This document shows positions 27,483-35,505 of a stretch of DNA of 64,000 nucleotides, one piece after another (position 1 is the first letter of the stretch; the number at the start of each line of letters is the position of its first letter). The DNA comes from Fibrobacterota bacterium (GTDB lineage Bacteria; Fibrobacterota; Chitinivibrionia; Chitinivibrionales; Chitinispirillaceae). Made by a program: the position numbers and the translations under genes. The stretch is from positions 25,358 through 89,357 of the forward strand of contig JAEZKP010000017.1 of assembly GCA_023436145.1 (NCBI GenBank), in the 5' to 3' direction. The notes under the pieces were generated by a model. That model did no database searches and was not told where the DNA came from. It saw only the letters and a list, made by a program, of their open reading frames with translations.

Positions 27483-28694
27483 ATGGAAAACAAGCCATAC
27501 CAATCCGCTTTCCATGCAATAGCCAGAAACGATGCTGTCCGATATAATCTGCATTGTAACTGCGGTACCAATCTGAAAATTAACAAGTCTGATCTTATAG
27601 ACAATTTTTTGCTTCCAGATTCTATCATGAAGCGGCTCTTTCATGAGATTGGGAATTTACATAGTACATCAGAATTCACTATCATCTGGGAGGGAAACGA
27701 GCCGACTCTTTTGGGCATAGATTTTTTTAAAAGGGTAGTTCATTTTCAGAAAACAGCAGCCGGTAAAAACACAAATATTCAAAACAAACTCCAAACAAAT
27801 GGAGTGTTTCTGGACGATAAATGGTGCAAATTCCTACACCAGCACAATTTTCAGGTAACTCTTAGATTTGAAGGTCCCGGGGAATTCAGCGAAGATCTCC
27901 TTAAATCAATCAAAAGAGACTCTGCTTTCGATTCTTTAGTTCAGTCTGTGCATCAATTGCAAAACTATAAAATTGACTTTAATATACTTTACCCGGTCAA
28001 TTCATTCAGTTGTCATTATCCATTGGAGATATATCAATTTTTCCGTGATGAACTCAGAGTTAGTAAACTTCATTTTGTTCCTGCTGCGGAAAACACAAAA
28101 AAAACCACAGATAAGCAGTTTTTTTCTCCAAGTTACAATATAGCTACAGCCGAAGAATATGGGGATTTTCTGATCCGGATTTTTGACGAATGGATTTGCC
28201 ATGATGTCGGCAGCATATTTATTCAACGTTTTGAAGGATTAATATCAGCTTATTTACTAGGGTACTCTTCTTTATGTTGGATCCAACCGACCTGTGCTCA
28301 GGAGATCATACTCGAGGGAAATGGCGATGTTTACTCCTGTGGTTATAAACAACAGGACTATCTCTTGGGGAACCTGAAAAAAAAGACTATAGACCGGTTG
28401 ATCACTTCGGAAAAGCACAGTCAATTAAGCTTTTTGAAAGCTGCCACACTGACAATTGAATGCAAACAATGTGAGTATCTTGTCATCTGTTATGGTGGAT
28501 GCCCCAAAAATAGAATTTTGCAGTCAAATGATAAAAAAGGCAAACTCAACTGGCTTTGCCCCGGTTTGAAAAAATTTTATTCTCATACAAAAGAACCAAT
28601 AGAAAAGCTGGTTGGAATACTCCGTTCCGGTCAGCCAGCAGAAGCGATTTTGGATCAAACAGTAGAGTCTGGCGTAAACGATTTACGATATTAG
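27483..28694 (+). CDS. SPASM-domain anaerobic sulfatase maturase homologue with degenerate radical-SAM motif
   Basis: 403 residues that align by eye with anSME-type radical SAM maturases: IIWEGNEPTLLGIDFF (for WHGGEPTL), QTNGVFLDDKWCKFL, and a C-terminal SPASM domain with Cys in TCAQEIILEGNGDVYSCGY, CKQCEYLVICYGGCPKN and WLCPGL. The expected N-terminal CX3CX2C that holds the SAM-binding 4Fe-4S cluster is replaced by YNLHCNCG (residues 20-27). Cys1 is Tyr and Cys3 is Gly, with only the middle Cys kept. The GGE motif is also changed to GNE. The reading frame is otherwise full length, so this is probably a pseudoenzyme or a new function kept on the SPASM scaffold, and not simple decay. No sulfatase gene is in the window. 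AAAGGAAA precedes the ATG. Confidence 0.82.
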   Translation: MENKPYQSAFHAIARNDAVRYNLHCNCGTNLKINKSDLIDNFLLPDSIMKRLFHEIGNLHSTSEFTIIWEGNEPTLLGIDFFKRVVHFQKTAAGKNTNIQNKLQTNGVFLDDKWCKFLHQHNFQVTLRFEGPGEFSEDLLKSIKRDSAFDSLVQSVHQLQNYKIDFNILYPVNSFSCHYPLEIYQFFRDELRVSKLHFVPAAENTKKTTDKQFFSPSYNIATAEEYGDFLIRIFDEWICHDVGSIFIQRFEGLISAYLLGYSSLCWIQPTCAQEIILEGNGDVYSCGYKQQDYLLGNLKKKTIDRLITSEKHSQLSFLKAATLTIECKQCEYLVICYGGCPKNRILQSNDKKGKLNWLCPGLKKFYSHTKEPIEKLVGILRSGQPAEAILDQTVESGVNDLRY

Positions 28695-28786
28695 AAATCT
28701 TGTTAAATCTTACACGCAGCACTCTTTTTTGGGATTCAAGTAATCTCTATTAAACTATTTCGGCATTCGTTAATGAAAAACTATGA

Positions 28787-29010
28787 AAGAAGAGTTCTCA
28801 AAAGGGAGAAATTAGCAATAGTAATGTAGGTATTGGTATTGGAAGAAGAATCGTTGACCAACCATTCTATTTTTCCGGAGCAATCGATGAAGTTGCGATA
28901 TCAAATACATGTCGATATGTCCTGTCTTCAGAGCATTGGCCTTGTAAGAATCAGCTATTTAATTCAAAATGACTTTTCAGTAACTTCACTCAATACAAGT
29001 GGTTACAGGC
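28787..29010 (+). pseudogene. LamG-like domain remnant
   Basis: In the frame from 28787, after a stop codon, the translation contains SNVGIGIGRRIVDQPFYFSG then AIDEVAIS. That is the end of a LamG/concanavalin A-like domain, where FxGxIDEVxIxN is the hallmark. No start codon precedes it and the frame turns unrelated after about 28920. It is the tail of a larger secreted carbohydrate-binding protein that has been deleted or inverted away. Confidence 0.7.
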
Positions 29011-29013
29011 GCC

Positions 29014-29043
29014 GCTGAGATGATTTCATCCGGCAGCTTTTTT
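29014..29043 (+). terminator. Intrinsic terminator
   Basis: GCTG (29014-29017) and GATGA (29019-29023) pair with TCATC (29026-29030) and CAGC (29034-29037) with a small internal bulge, followed by six T. It lies after the LamG remnant and before the lipoprotein gene, so it probably once ended the lost LamG gene or the maturase transcript. Confidence 0.55.
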
Positions 29044-29166
29044 CATGAAATTCATATGTGCTTTCGTTTGTTTTCCTCCTCCTATATAATTATATTGATT
29101 AATCAAGTCCCGACTTTCAGTATATTTATTCTTTTTTCCGATACTTTCTAAAAGAATTAAATCATT

Positions 29167-29787
29167 ATGCAGTACTATAAACATATTTTCTACCGAGTTG
29201 TTGCAATTACCTGTGTTGTATGCTTTTTTTCAGGATGTGCCAAGGCACCAGATGAGGAACTGGCCAGAGCAAAAGCTGCGCTGAAAGCTGCTCTGGAAGT
29301 GGAAGCAGACAAATATATGGCTAAGAATTTTCAGAACCTTCAGAAAGCTCTGGATTCGGCAGAGGCTGAAATTGCAAAACAAAAAAGCTCTTTTTTTCTA
29401 TCCCGAAAATATACCAGAGCCACTCAATTGCTCAAAAATACAACAGCTCTTGCCATTGAGCTAAAAAAAGAGGCTCCAAGGGCAAAGGTGGAAATGGAAG
29501 AAACCGTTAGGAACAATCTTTCCTTAGCAGGCGAGCTCGTAAAGATAACTTCTAATAATATCAGAAAATCATCAGCATTTAAAAATAAGCATCTGATCAC
29601 AGCATTAAAAACTGAATTAAAGACTGCAGACAGTATAGCCGGTTGTGCTTCTGCCGACTATAAAGCTGGTAATATATTGGGTGCTTCAAATAATTTAAGT
29701 CGATTTCAGGAACTTATTACTAAAATCAGTGATCAAATCGTTACTAACTCCTCTATGGTTCAATTTGATGAGGCAGAAGTGAACTGA
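29167..29787 (+). CDS. Coiled-coil lipoprotein (DUF4398-like)
   Basis: 206 residues. The signal peptide ends in the lipobox FSGC (Cys24), so the protein is lipid-anchored in the envelope. The mature part is nearly all helical and Ala/Lys/Glu rich (AKAALKAALEVEADKYMAKNF, LQKALDSAEAEIAKQ), with heptad-like spacing as in DUF4398 lipoproteins. These proteins have no defined reaction; related ones occur in stress or peptidoglycan-linked contexts. No strong Shine-Dalgarno (ATCATT before ATG). It stands alone, converging on the DUF763 gene. Confidence 0.8.
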   Translation: MQYYKHIFYRVVAITCVVCFFSGCAKAPDEELARAKAALKAALEVEADKYMAKNFQNLQKALDSAEAEIAKQKSSFFLSRKYTRATQLLKNTTALAIELKKEAPRAKVEMEETVRNNLSLAGELVKITSNNIRKSSAFKNKHLITALKTELKTADSIAGCASADYKAGNILGASNNLSRFQELITKISDQIVTNSSMVQFDEAEVN

Positions 29788-29902
29788 TACAACTCTCTAT
29801 CATTGCTGTTCTACCGGTTATTTCAATCAAACGACTCTGATGTACTTTGAAAATTGAAAGGGGAAAGCTACCCCTTTTTCCCAATGTTAACATAGTCATC
29901 AA

Positions 29903-31141
29903 CTAATCAAATAATGACAACTGTTCAGCGTCATTTCTGCAAGGCTTTACAGGATTCTTCGGATGGAGCTTAGTTCTATCATCAAAAACAGTTCTTCCAT
30001 TTAAACTTTTTGAGATTTTTCTTTCGTAGCTGATCACTTTTTCAACATCTGCCCTGGGTTCGAAATTGTTTTCCACAAACCATGTGAAGTTATAAAGTCG
30101 TTTCAAAGAGTCCAGTTTTTCAGAACAACCGATTTTAGCCTTGTCTACTGCATTTTTAAGTATCTGAATACTTTCATCATAAGTTTTAAGTGGAACCGGG
30201 AAAGGATGTCCATCTTTACCTCCATGGGCAAAGCTGAATCTTGCAGGATCATCGAAGCGGCTTGCCGCCCCATAAATTACTTCTGCAACCAAGGCAAGAG
30301 ACTGCATTGTACGTGGTCCAACCCCTTCCAACAGAAGTGCATCGGTAAAACTATGAAACTGTTTTTCGTATGCGGTTGCCAGAACAGCACCAAGTCTTTT
30401 TGAATTTACATCTGTTGCAACCACCTCATGTTTACGACTCATGCTCAGGTGCTTCAATTCACGCAGCTGTGTGTCGGGGTGATGTTTAAGAAAATCGACT
30501 ATACCCTGACGTGCATTTTCAGATCTGCTGTCGCTAAGATTAATGAGGGCTCCCAGATTTTCTCCGACTATGCAGGTATGAGGATCATCAACAAAACTAC
30601 GCACCGAAGCGCTATGCCAATGGTATCTGCGTGCTGTTTTTGAATGGGTGTTCATACCCTGCTGAATTACTACCCATTCTCCATTTTTTGACAGGATAAA
30701 ATTATGCAGGTATATCCCGAAACCATCAATAATGCAGGTGTTGTCAACTTTAGCAGTCAGCCGTGATGCCCTGATAAGTGAAGTCGCATCCAACCCCAGC
30801 TGAGATGAGAGTGCTTGAAGTTCGGATGGCGTATTTCTGGAATAAGCCCCCCTGCCCCCACAAATGTAAATACCAAGCTCATGTGACAATGGGTTGATTG
30901 CACGTTTAAGTGCACCCATTACCGATGTGGTTATCCCTGATGAGTGCCAGTCCATCCCCATCACACACCCCAAAGCCTGAAACCAGAATGGATCACTCAA
31001 ACGACTCAGCACTGCGGATTCACCATATTCGTAAACAATCGCAGTGATTATCGAACGCCCCAGACGGCTCATCCGCTCACTCAGCCATAGGGGGACATGA
31101 CCATAATGCAAAGGAAGATCTGCTGTACCGGAACGTTTCAT
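29903..31141 (-). CDS. DUF763 family protein
   Basis: About 413 residues from the ATG at 31139-31141. This start is chosen because the family usually begins MxRxGTADLPLHxG, as seen here (MKRSGTADLPLHYGHVP); the in-frame ATG at 31199-31201 has GGAG directly abutting it, too close for use. Conserved blocks include GCVMGMDWHSSGITTSVMGALK, IYICGGRGAYSRNTPSEL, ARRYHWHSASV and LLLEGVGPRTMQSLALVAEV. The last is a helix-hairpin-helix-like element that suggests DNA binding. DUF763 is known mostly from archaea and thermophilic or anaerobic bacteria and has no established role; a DNA-repair role has been suggested from contexts only. It is monocistronic. Confidence 0.88.
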   Translation of the reverse strand: MKRSGTADLPLHYGHVPLWLSERMSRLGRSIITAIVYEYGESAVLSRLSDPFWFQALGCVMGMDWHSSGITTSVMGALKRAINPLSHELGIYICGGRGAYSRNTPSELQALSSQLGLDATSLIRASRLTAKVDNTCIIDGFGIYLHNFILSKNGEWVVIQQGMNTHSKTARRYHWHSASVRSFVDDPHTCIVGENLGALINLSDSRSENARQGIVDFLKHHPDTQLRELKHLSMSRKHEVVATDVNSKRLGAVLATAYEKQFHSFTDALLLEGVGPRTMQSLALVAEVIYGAASRFDDPARFSFAHGGKDGHPFPVPLKTYDESIQILKNAVDKAKIGCSEKLDSLKRLYNFTWFVENNFEPRADVEKVISYERKISKSLNGRTVFDDRTKLHPKNPVKPCRNDAEQLSLFD

Positions 31142-31666
31142 GGTAGTGAAAATAATTGTTGGTTTCTTTTTTTGTGTGATCCGTGTTTTTCTCTGGATCA
31201 TCTCCTAAACCTGAGGCAAATTGGTATTCATATCCTCCCTTTTACAAAGCAACATCTTATGATATGCTCAAATTCTACAAGTTCTCACAGAAAATTACAG
31301 ATCTGTATACCCTAGGGCATTGATAAGCAATGAATAACACATCCGATAACAGCAAAAAACGAATTGAGATATATTTGCTGTACAATGCTTAAGGGATTAA
31401 ACATTTCCTGAATCACTTTTTTTTTCTGCAAAAGTTCTATAGTGCGTTTTTTTCTGTAATTATGTTATAAATTCCACAGAAATCTTGATTATAATAATCA
31501 AGTAAACGAAATCATTACATAAGAAGAAGTAAAGAAGTACATATCTTTGGGTATTGAATCTCATTATTGCAACACAGAAGCAATGTTGGGTTTGATTACC
31601 CCCTAAACATCTCTTCTGGTAGACAATACCTCTATCTGTTTAGGGCAAATTATGGAGGAATAAATC
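31142..31666. other. Spacer between DUF763 and rnk-like genes
   Basis: Divergent promoter region of about 525 bases. It contains an imperfect 19-bp palindrome CTTGATTATAATAATCAAG at 31484-31502, a possible operator, and a leader stem-loop at 31600-31646. No open frame of note. Confidence 0.5.
31601..31645 (+). promoter_or_regulatory. Leader stem-loop before the rnk-like gene
   Basis: CCCTAAACA (31601-31609) pairs perfectly with TGTTTAGGG (31637-31645), leaving a 27-base loop. It ends seven bases before the ATGGAGGAAT that holds the ribosome binding site. Its place suggests control of translation or a transcript-stabilising hairpin. No known riboswitch is recognised. Confidence 0.5.
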
Positions 31667-32086
31667 ATGCTTGCTGATCAATTCATCTATGTTACAGAAA
31701 ATGACATGCGAAAGCTAAGGGCACTGGTAAAATCATCCCGTGAATCTTCGGGAACAACTGATAAGTATTTGCAAATACTGGAAAATGAACTGAATAAGGC
31801 AAAAGTGGTAAAATCTGAAGAGATTCCTTCTGATGTAATCACCATGCACTCCGAAATTCATCTTTTGGATTTGGAAACAAACGAAGAAACAACCTATCGT
31901 ATCGTTTATCCTGACCAGGCTGATGCAGATAAGGGGTATGTTTCAATACTTGCTCCTATAGGTACAGCTCTTCTTGGGTATAGAGTAGGCGACATTATCG
32001 AATGGAAAGTACCTGCAGGAATTGCAAAATGGAAGGTAATTAAAATTATATATCAGCCAGAATCCGCTGGTGACTATCAGCTATAA
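31667..32086 (+). CDS. rnk: Rnk-like GreA/GreB-family factor
   Basis: 139 residues. The N-terminal helical part is short (about 1-55; FIYVTENDMRKLRALVKSS), in place of the long GreA coiled coil. The C-terminal domain (about 55-130) is the FKBP-like GreA/B C domain (ETTYRIVYPDQADADKG, SILAPIGTALLGYRVGDIIEW). This is the layout of Rnk, which binds RNA polymerase near the secondary channel but does not cleave RNA, and was first known as regulator of nucleoside diphosphate kinase. GGAGG lies 8-12 nt before the ATG. It converges with the kinase gene on the other strand, only six bases apart. Confidence 0.88.
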   Translation: MLADQFIYVTENDMRKLRALVKSSRESSGTTDKYLQILENELNKAKVVKSEEIPSDVITMHSEIHLLDLETNEETTYRIVYPDQADADKGYVSILAPIGTALLGYRVGDIIEWKVPAGIAKWKVIKIIYQPESAGDYQL

Positions 32087-32092
32087 ACCGGA

Positions 32093-33190
32093 TCAGCTGC
32101 TTGCCCCATCCGGATGCGACAGGTGAAGTGTAGTGCGTTCCTCATTTAGTGTAAAGAAAAATGTGGTTCCTTTACCTACATCACTCTCCACCCATATTCT
32201 GCCACCATGTTTGTCTATTATCCGTTTTACGGTTGCCAATCCGGTACCAGTGCCTTCAAATTCCTTTGCAGAAGGAAGTCTGGAGAAGAGCTGAAACAAA
32301 CGTTTCTTGTAAGTCATATCGAAGCCAGCGCCGTTATCTTTGACATAGAAAACCATTTCTCCACCCAACTCTTTATTTCCGAACTCAATCGCCGGGTCCT
32401 GCGTCTTTCCGGTGAATTTCCAGGCATTTCCAAGCAGGTTCTGTAAAACGATACGTAAAAGAGTTGGATCACAATTGGCGCTGATTTTTTCTTTAATACT
32501 GATTTTAATAACCCGGTCAGGAGCAGTTGATTTCAGCTCTCCTATTATCGATCGGGCAATCGCTGTTAAATCTACTTCAGCATCTCTCTGCAACGTTGTT
32601 CCTGCAAGTCTGGATAAGGCCAGAATCGAATTTATCATTCTGTTCATGGTATCAACTCCAGATACCGCCATTTGTAGAAGTTCCCTTGCATCCTGTTTCA
32701 GCTCAGATCCATAATCTTCCAGTACAAAATTGACAAAACCACCGATTGCATGCAACGGGCCCTTCAAATCATGTGAGACTACATGAGCAAACGATTCGAG
32801 CTCTTTATTGGATTGCACCAATTGCACATTTAGGTCACGTGCCACCTGCTCGCTCTTTTCCCGTATACGTTGGAGAGTTAAATATTTTTTGGCCAGAAGA
32901 GCAGTAGAAATTACTACTATTATAGACAATATTCGATTAAGAATTACCACCCAGAATGTTATTAAACGAGGTGAGATAAAATAGCCGGTAATGATCAGCA
33001 AAATGCTGCTTATGGTTAAATATGTCAATATTTTTACTGACCCGGTAAAAATCGTCAGAAAAACAGGTATGACATACAGCATACCAATAGCAACTCCTAA
33101 GGGAGCGAAAGCGTCCAGAATTAAAATAAAAACCGATATAAGAATCGAAAAAATAACAAGCTTAGTTTCTCTTTTTAATAGATTGATCAT
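32093..33190 (-). CDS. Membrane sensor histidine kinase
   Basis: 365 residues. Three or four membrane helices lie in the first about 105 residues (KLVIFSILISVFILILDAFAP, LGVAIGMLYVIPVFLTIFTG, LTISSILLIITGYF, ILSIIVVISTALLA) with hardly any external loop, so it may sense something within the membrane. A short coiled coil then leads to HisKA with His140 in VVSHDLKGPLHAIGG. The HATPase has NLLGNAWKF, KDNGAGFDM and GTGTGLATVKRI. It is the same subfamily as the PAS kinase at the left edge. No partner response regulator is next to it. Confidence 0.93.
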   Translation of the reverse strand: MINLLKRETKLVIFSILISVFILILDAFAPLGVAIGMLYVIPVFLTIFTGSVKILTYLTISSILLIITGYFISPRLITFWVVILNRILSIIVVISTALLAKKYLTLQRIREKSEQVARDLNVQLVQSNKELESFAHVVSHDLKGPLHAIGGFVNFVLEDYGSELKQDARELLQMAVSGVDTMNRMINSILALSRLAGTTLQRDAEVDLTAIARSIIGELKSTAPDRVIKISIKEKISANCDPTLLRIVLQNLLGNAWKFTGKTQDPAIEFGNKELGGEMVFYVKDNGAGFDMTYKKRLFQLFSRLPSAKEFEGTGTGLATVKRIIDKHGGRIWVESDVGKGTTFFFTLNEERTTLHLSHPDGASS

Positions 33191-33259
33191 TAAAGTGTGT
33201 GAGATTCAAAAGATATGCCGAATATGCCCGATTAGAGTTTATTTTTCAGGTAATACTAT

Positions 33260-34564
33260 TTATAACTTCTTGACAGCAGGCCCCCAGAGGACTTGTCCCG
33301 CCATATCAAAGCGAGATCCATGACAGGGGCAATCAAGAGTATCATCTTCACTGTTTTGGGCTAATGTGCAGCCCATATGGGTACACCGTTTCCCGAACTT
33401 CACCAGTTGCTCGACAGCACTCTTAGTCTTTTCGCTTACCGCTTTTGGTACTTCGCTTGTTCTGCCCGGAGAAAAAAGTGATGCCCATCGGTTTTGCTGA
33501 CCACAAATCTGATCGGTAATAAGTCTGGCTGCAACCATTGCATGGGTAATGCCCCAGGCCTTCATACCCGTGGCGGCAAAGCTACGCCTGGAATCCAGGT
33601 GGTAAAGCCCTATATATGGAACTTGATCACTTGTGTCATGATCATGAGCAGACCAACGGGCTACTTGCTCTTTTACTTTGAACTTCGACCGCACTCTCTT
33701 ATCCAACTCCTGATATGCTCCTTCAGCATGTCCCATCTGCTTATCAACACCAACTGCAATGAGGAAATTTTCGTGATAGCGAAAAGAGATATCTTTAACC
33801 CCGATATACATTCCTTCAAACTCCCTTTTCTCATAAGTATAAGCAGCACCAAAATGCTGAACCGGGGTCAACCTGGCTGCATAATAGATATAATCAAGTA
33901 TCGGAAAAAGTGTAGCATAAACCACGTAGTCTGAGTGAAACTTTTCACCATCTTCAGTGCTGACTGTACAAAACCCCTTCTCGTCTGCTGCAACCACCCG
34001 CTTATGCTCAGCGATTCCTCCTCCTTTTGAGACAATTCTTTTTGCCAAAGTCTGCATGAATTCCACAGAATGGAACTGTGCCTGGTTGCGGAAACACAAT
34101 GCTCTATTAGTGCTGAAAGATACGCTTTCCAGAGATGAAGGCAATCCCAACTTCAGAGCTGCTTCGTTCTCAAGCTCAAGTATTTCAGGGTTTTCATCGG
34201 AATACACGTATGCCGGAAGAACCTGAATATGACAATTGATATGTTCGTTTTCAATCAGATCGATATATGCCTGAACAGCCCATTGATTCGCTTCTGCGTA
34301 AATATGTCCTTTCTCCTGTCCGTGATCCTGCAGAAACTGATGATAGAAAATCCGGTGCTGACTTGTGATCTTTCCGGTTGTGCATCCGGATGTTCCAGTC
34401 CCCACTTCTCTAGCTTCCAGAATGATTACTTTAAACCCTGACTGGATCAGATGCCAGGCAATAAGAAGTCCTGTAAGACCAGCTCCAATGACTATGACAT
34501 CCGCTTTCTTTCTTTCGGTCCGGTGCCCCGGGCTCCTGTACTCTTTAAGCCAGACTGAAAGCAT
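33260..34564 (-). CDS. FAD-dependent oxidoreductase with C-terminal Rieske centre
   Basis: 434 residues. An N-terminal Rossmann FAD site VIVIGAGLTGLLIAWHLIQSG is followed by the DadA/GlpD-like fold (EAREVGTGTSGCTTGKITSQ). The last about 40 residues hold a Rieske 2Fe-2S pair: CTHMGC then CPCHGSRFD (Cys-X-His and Cys-X2-His). The family oxidises amines or amino acids and passes electrons through the cluster. Homologues with this fusion are near 500 residues. Here the segment between the FAD domain and the first Cys-X-His is short, so the Rieske fold lacks its usual first beta strands. The ribosome binding site AAGGAGAAAA is good. Substrate unknown; it is monocistronic. Confidence 0.88.
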   Translation of the reverse strand: MLSVWLKEYRSPGHRTERKKADVIVIGAGLTGLLIAWHLIQSGFKVIILEAREVGTGTSGCTTGKITSQHRIFYHQFLQDHGQEKGHIYAEANQWAVQAYIDLIENEHINCHIQVLPAYVYSDENPEILELENEAALKLGLPSSLESVSFSTNRALCFRNQAQFHSVEFMQTLAKRIVSKGGGIAEHKRVVAADEKGFCTVSTEDGEKFHSDYVVYATLFPILDYIYYAARLTPVQHFGAAYTYEKREFEGMYIGVKDISFRYHENFLIAVGVDKQMGHAEGAYQELDKRVRSKFKVKEQVARWSAHDHDTSDQVPYIGLYHLDSRRSFAATGMKAWGITHAMVAARLITDQICGQQNRWASLFSPGRTSEVPKAVSEKTKSAVEQLVKFGKRCTHMGCTLAQNSEDDTLDCPCHGSRFDMAGQVLWGPAVKKL

Positions 34565-35505
34565 GATCTTTTCTCCTTTTTTGGGTTTGCCCGATAGTTG
34601 AGTATCCAGGTGGAGACAAATCGATCAGAAAGCTATAGCACCGATATTGCAAACCAGAATAGTATTTTTTCAGTCTGCAAGTAGTATGCCTGTTCAGATC
34701 TCATTCTGAGAGGAGAAAATGTGACTTTGAAGCATTTCCGCTTTCTAAAAGAGGTAAATCGGATTTTAATAATTCTGTTTCAGTTATCTCAACTGCAAAA
34801 AAACAAAACCATTTCTTAAATGAGACAATTTTTTTCCTAACAAGCCGGTCCATTCACAATGTCCAATTTACCAAAGATTTTCATGTCAAATGTATCTGAA
34901 GATAAAAACTGTTTTTCCGGTAATAAGTTCATTACGCATACTTTGCTTTATCAGTAGTACGTCCTCGAAACCCGTTATTTCTTATTGATCAGCAAAAAAA
35001 ACGGTTCACAATCACCTCAAGATTCATTGATTATTAATCCGAAGTTAAATTAAATTCATGAATTAATTTATTTGTTTACAACTTGTTACACATAATTTAT
35101 TTTCAGTATTAATGACAATTAAAATTGCTTTATCTATTCAAAACATTGCATTACCCATTAATCTATTGTTTTACCTGCAAGACCATTTTATGTTTTGTTA
35201 GGGGATAGATTTATAATCCTGAAATACTCGAAAGTAATGCATATTTTGTAAAATATGTGTTATTTCAAAGTTTTTTTGGGATATGGACAGCCTACATTTG
35301 AACCGATTAAAAAGGCTTATTTCTTCGGTTCTTGCAGTTATTTAAACTTTATTAATTATTGATATTTGTATAATTTTGCAAATATCAAAATATGAGGTAA
35401 TTGGGATCCCATTATATATATGTAAGACGATTGCATGTTGGATGTTTTCTATTCAGCGTGATAATCTCATTATGTACAAATCACACTATCTAAGGAGCTT
35501 TTTCA
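34565..35505. other. Long AT-rich spacer
   Basis: 941 bases with no convincing gene on either strand; the short open frames have no ribosome binding site or recognisable product. Several A/T tracts and short inverted repeats are present. The right end must carry the subtilase promoter. The left end carries that of the oxidoreductase. Confidence 0.6.
35438..35465 (+). promoter_or_regulatory. Candidate sigma70-type promoter of the subtilase gene
   Basis: TTGGAT (35438-35443) and GATAAT (35460-35465) are separated by 16 bases and lie about 40 bases before the ATG at 35506. The match is fair, but the region is so AT-rich that chance matches are common. Confidence 0.3.

Larger units (their letters stand above)
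28695..29166. other. Spacer holding a gene remnant
   Basis: 472 bases without an intact gene. Contents are the LamG remnant and terminator described separately; the final 120 bases are T-rich and should hold the promoter of the lipoprotein gene, though no clear boxes stand out. Confidence 0.6.

Noticed and set aside
32088..32113. Bidirectional terminator between the rnk-like and kinase genes
   Set aside because: CCGGAT/ATCCGG can pair over 14 bases, but the stem is only six base pairs, lies partly inside the kinase gene, and has no T run on either strand.
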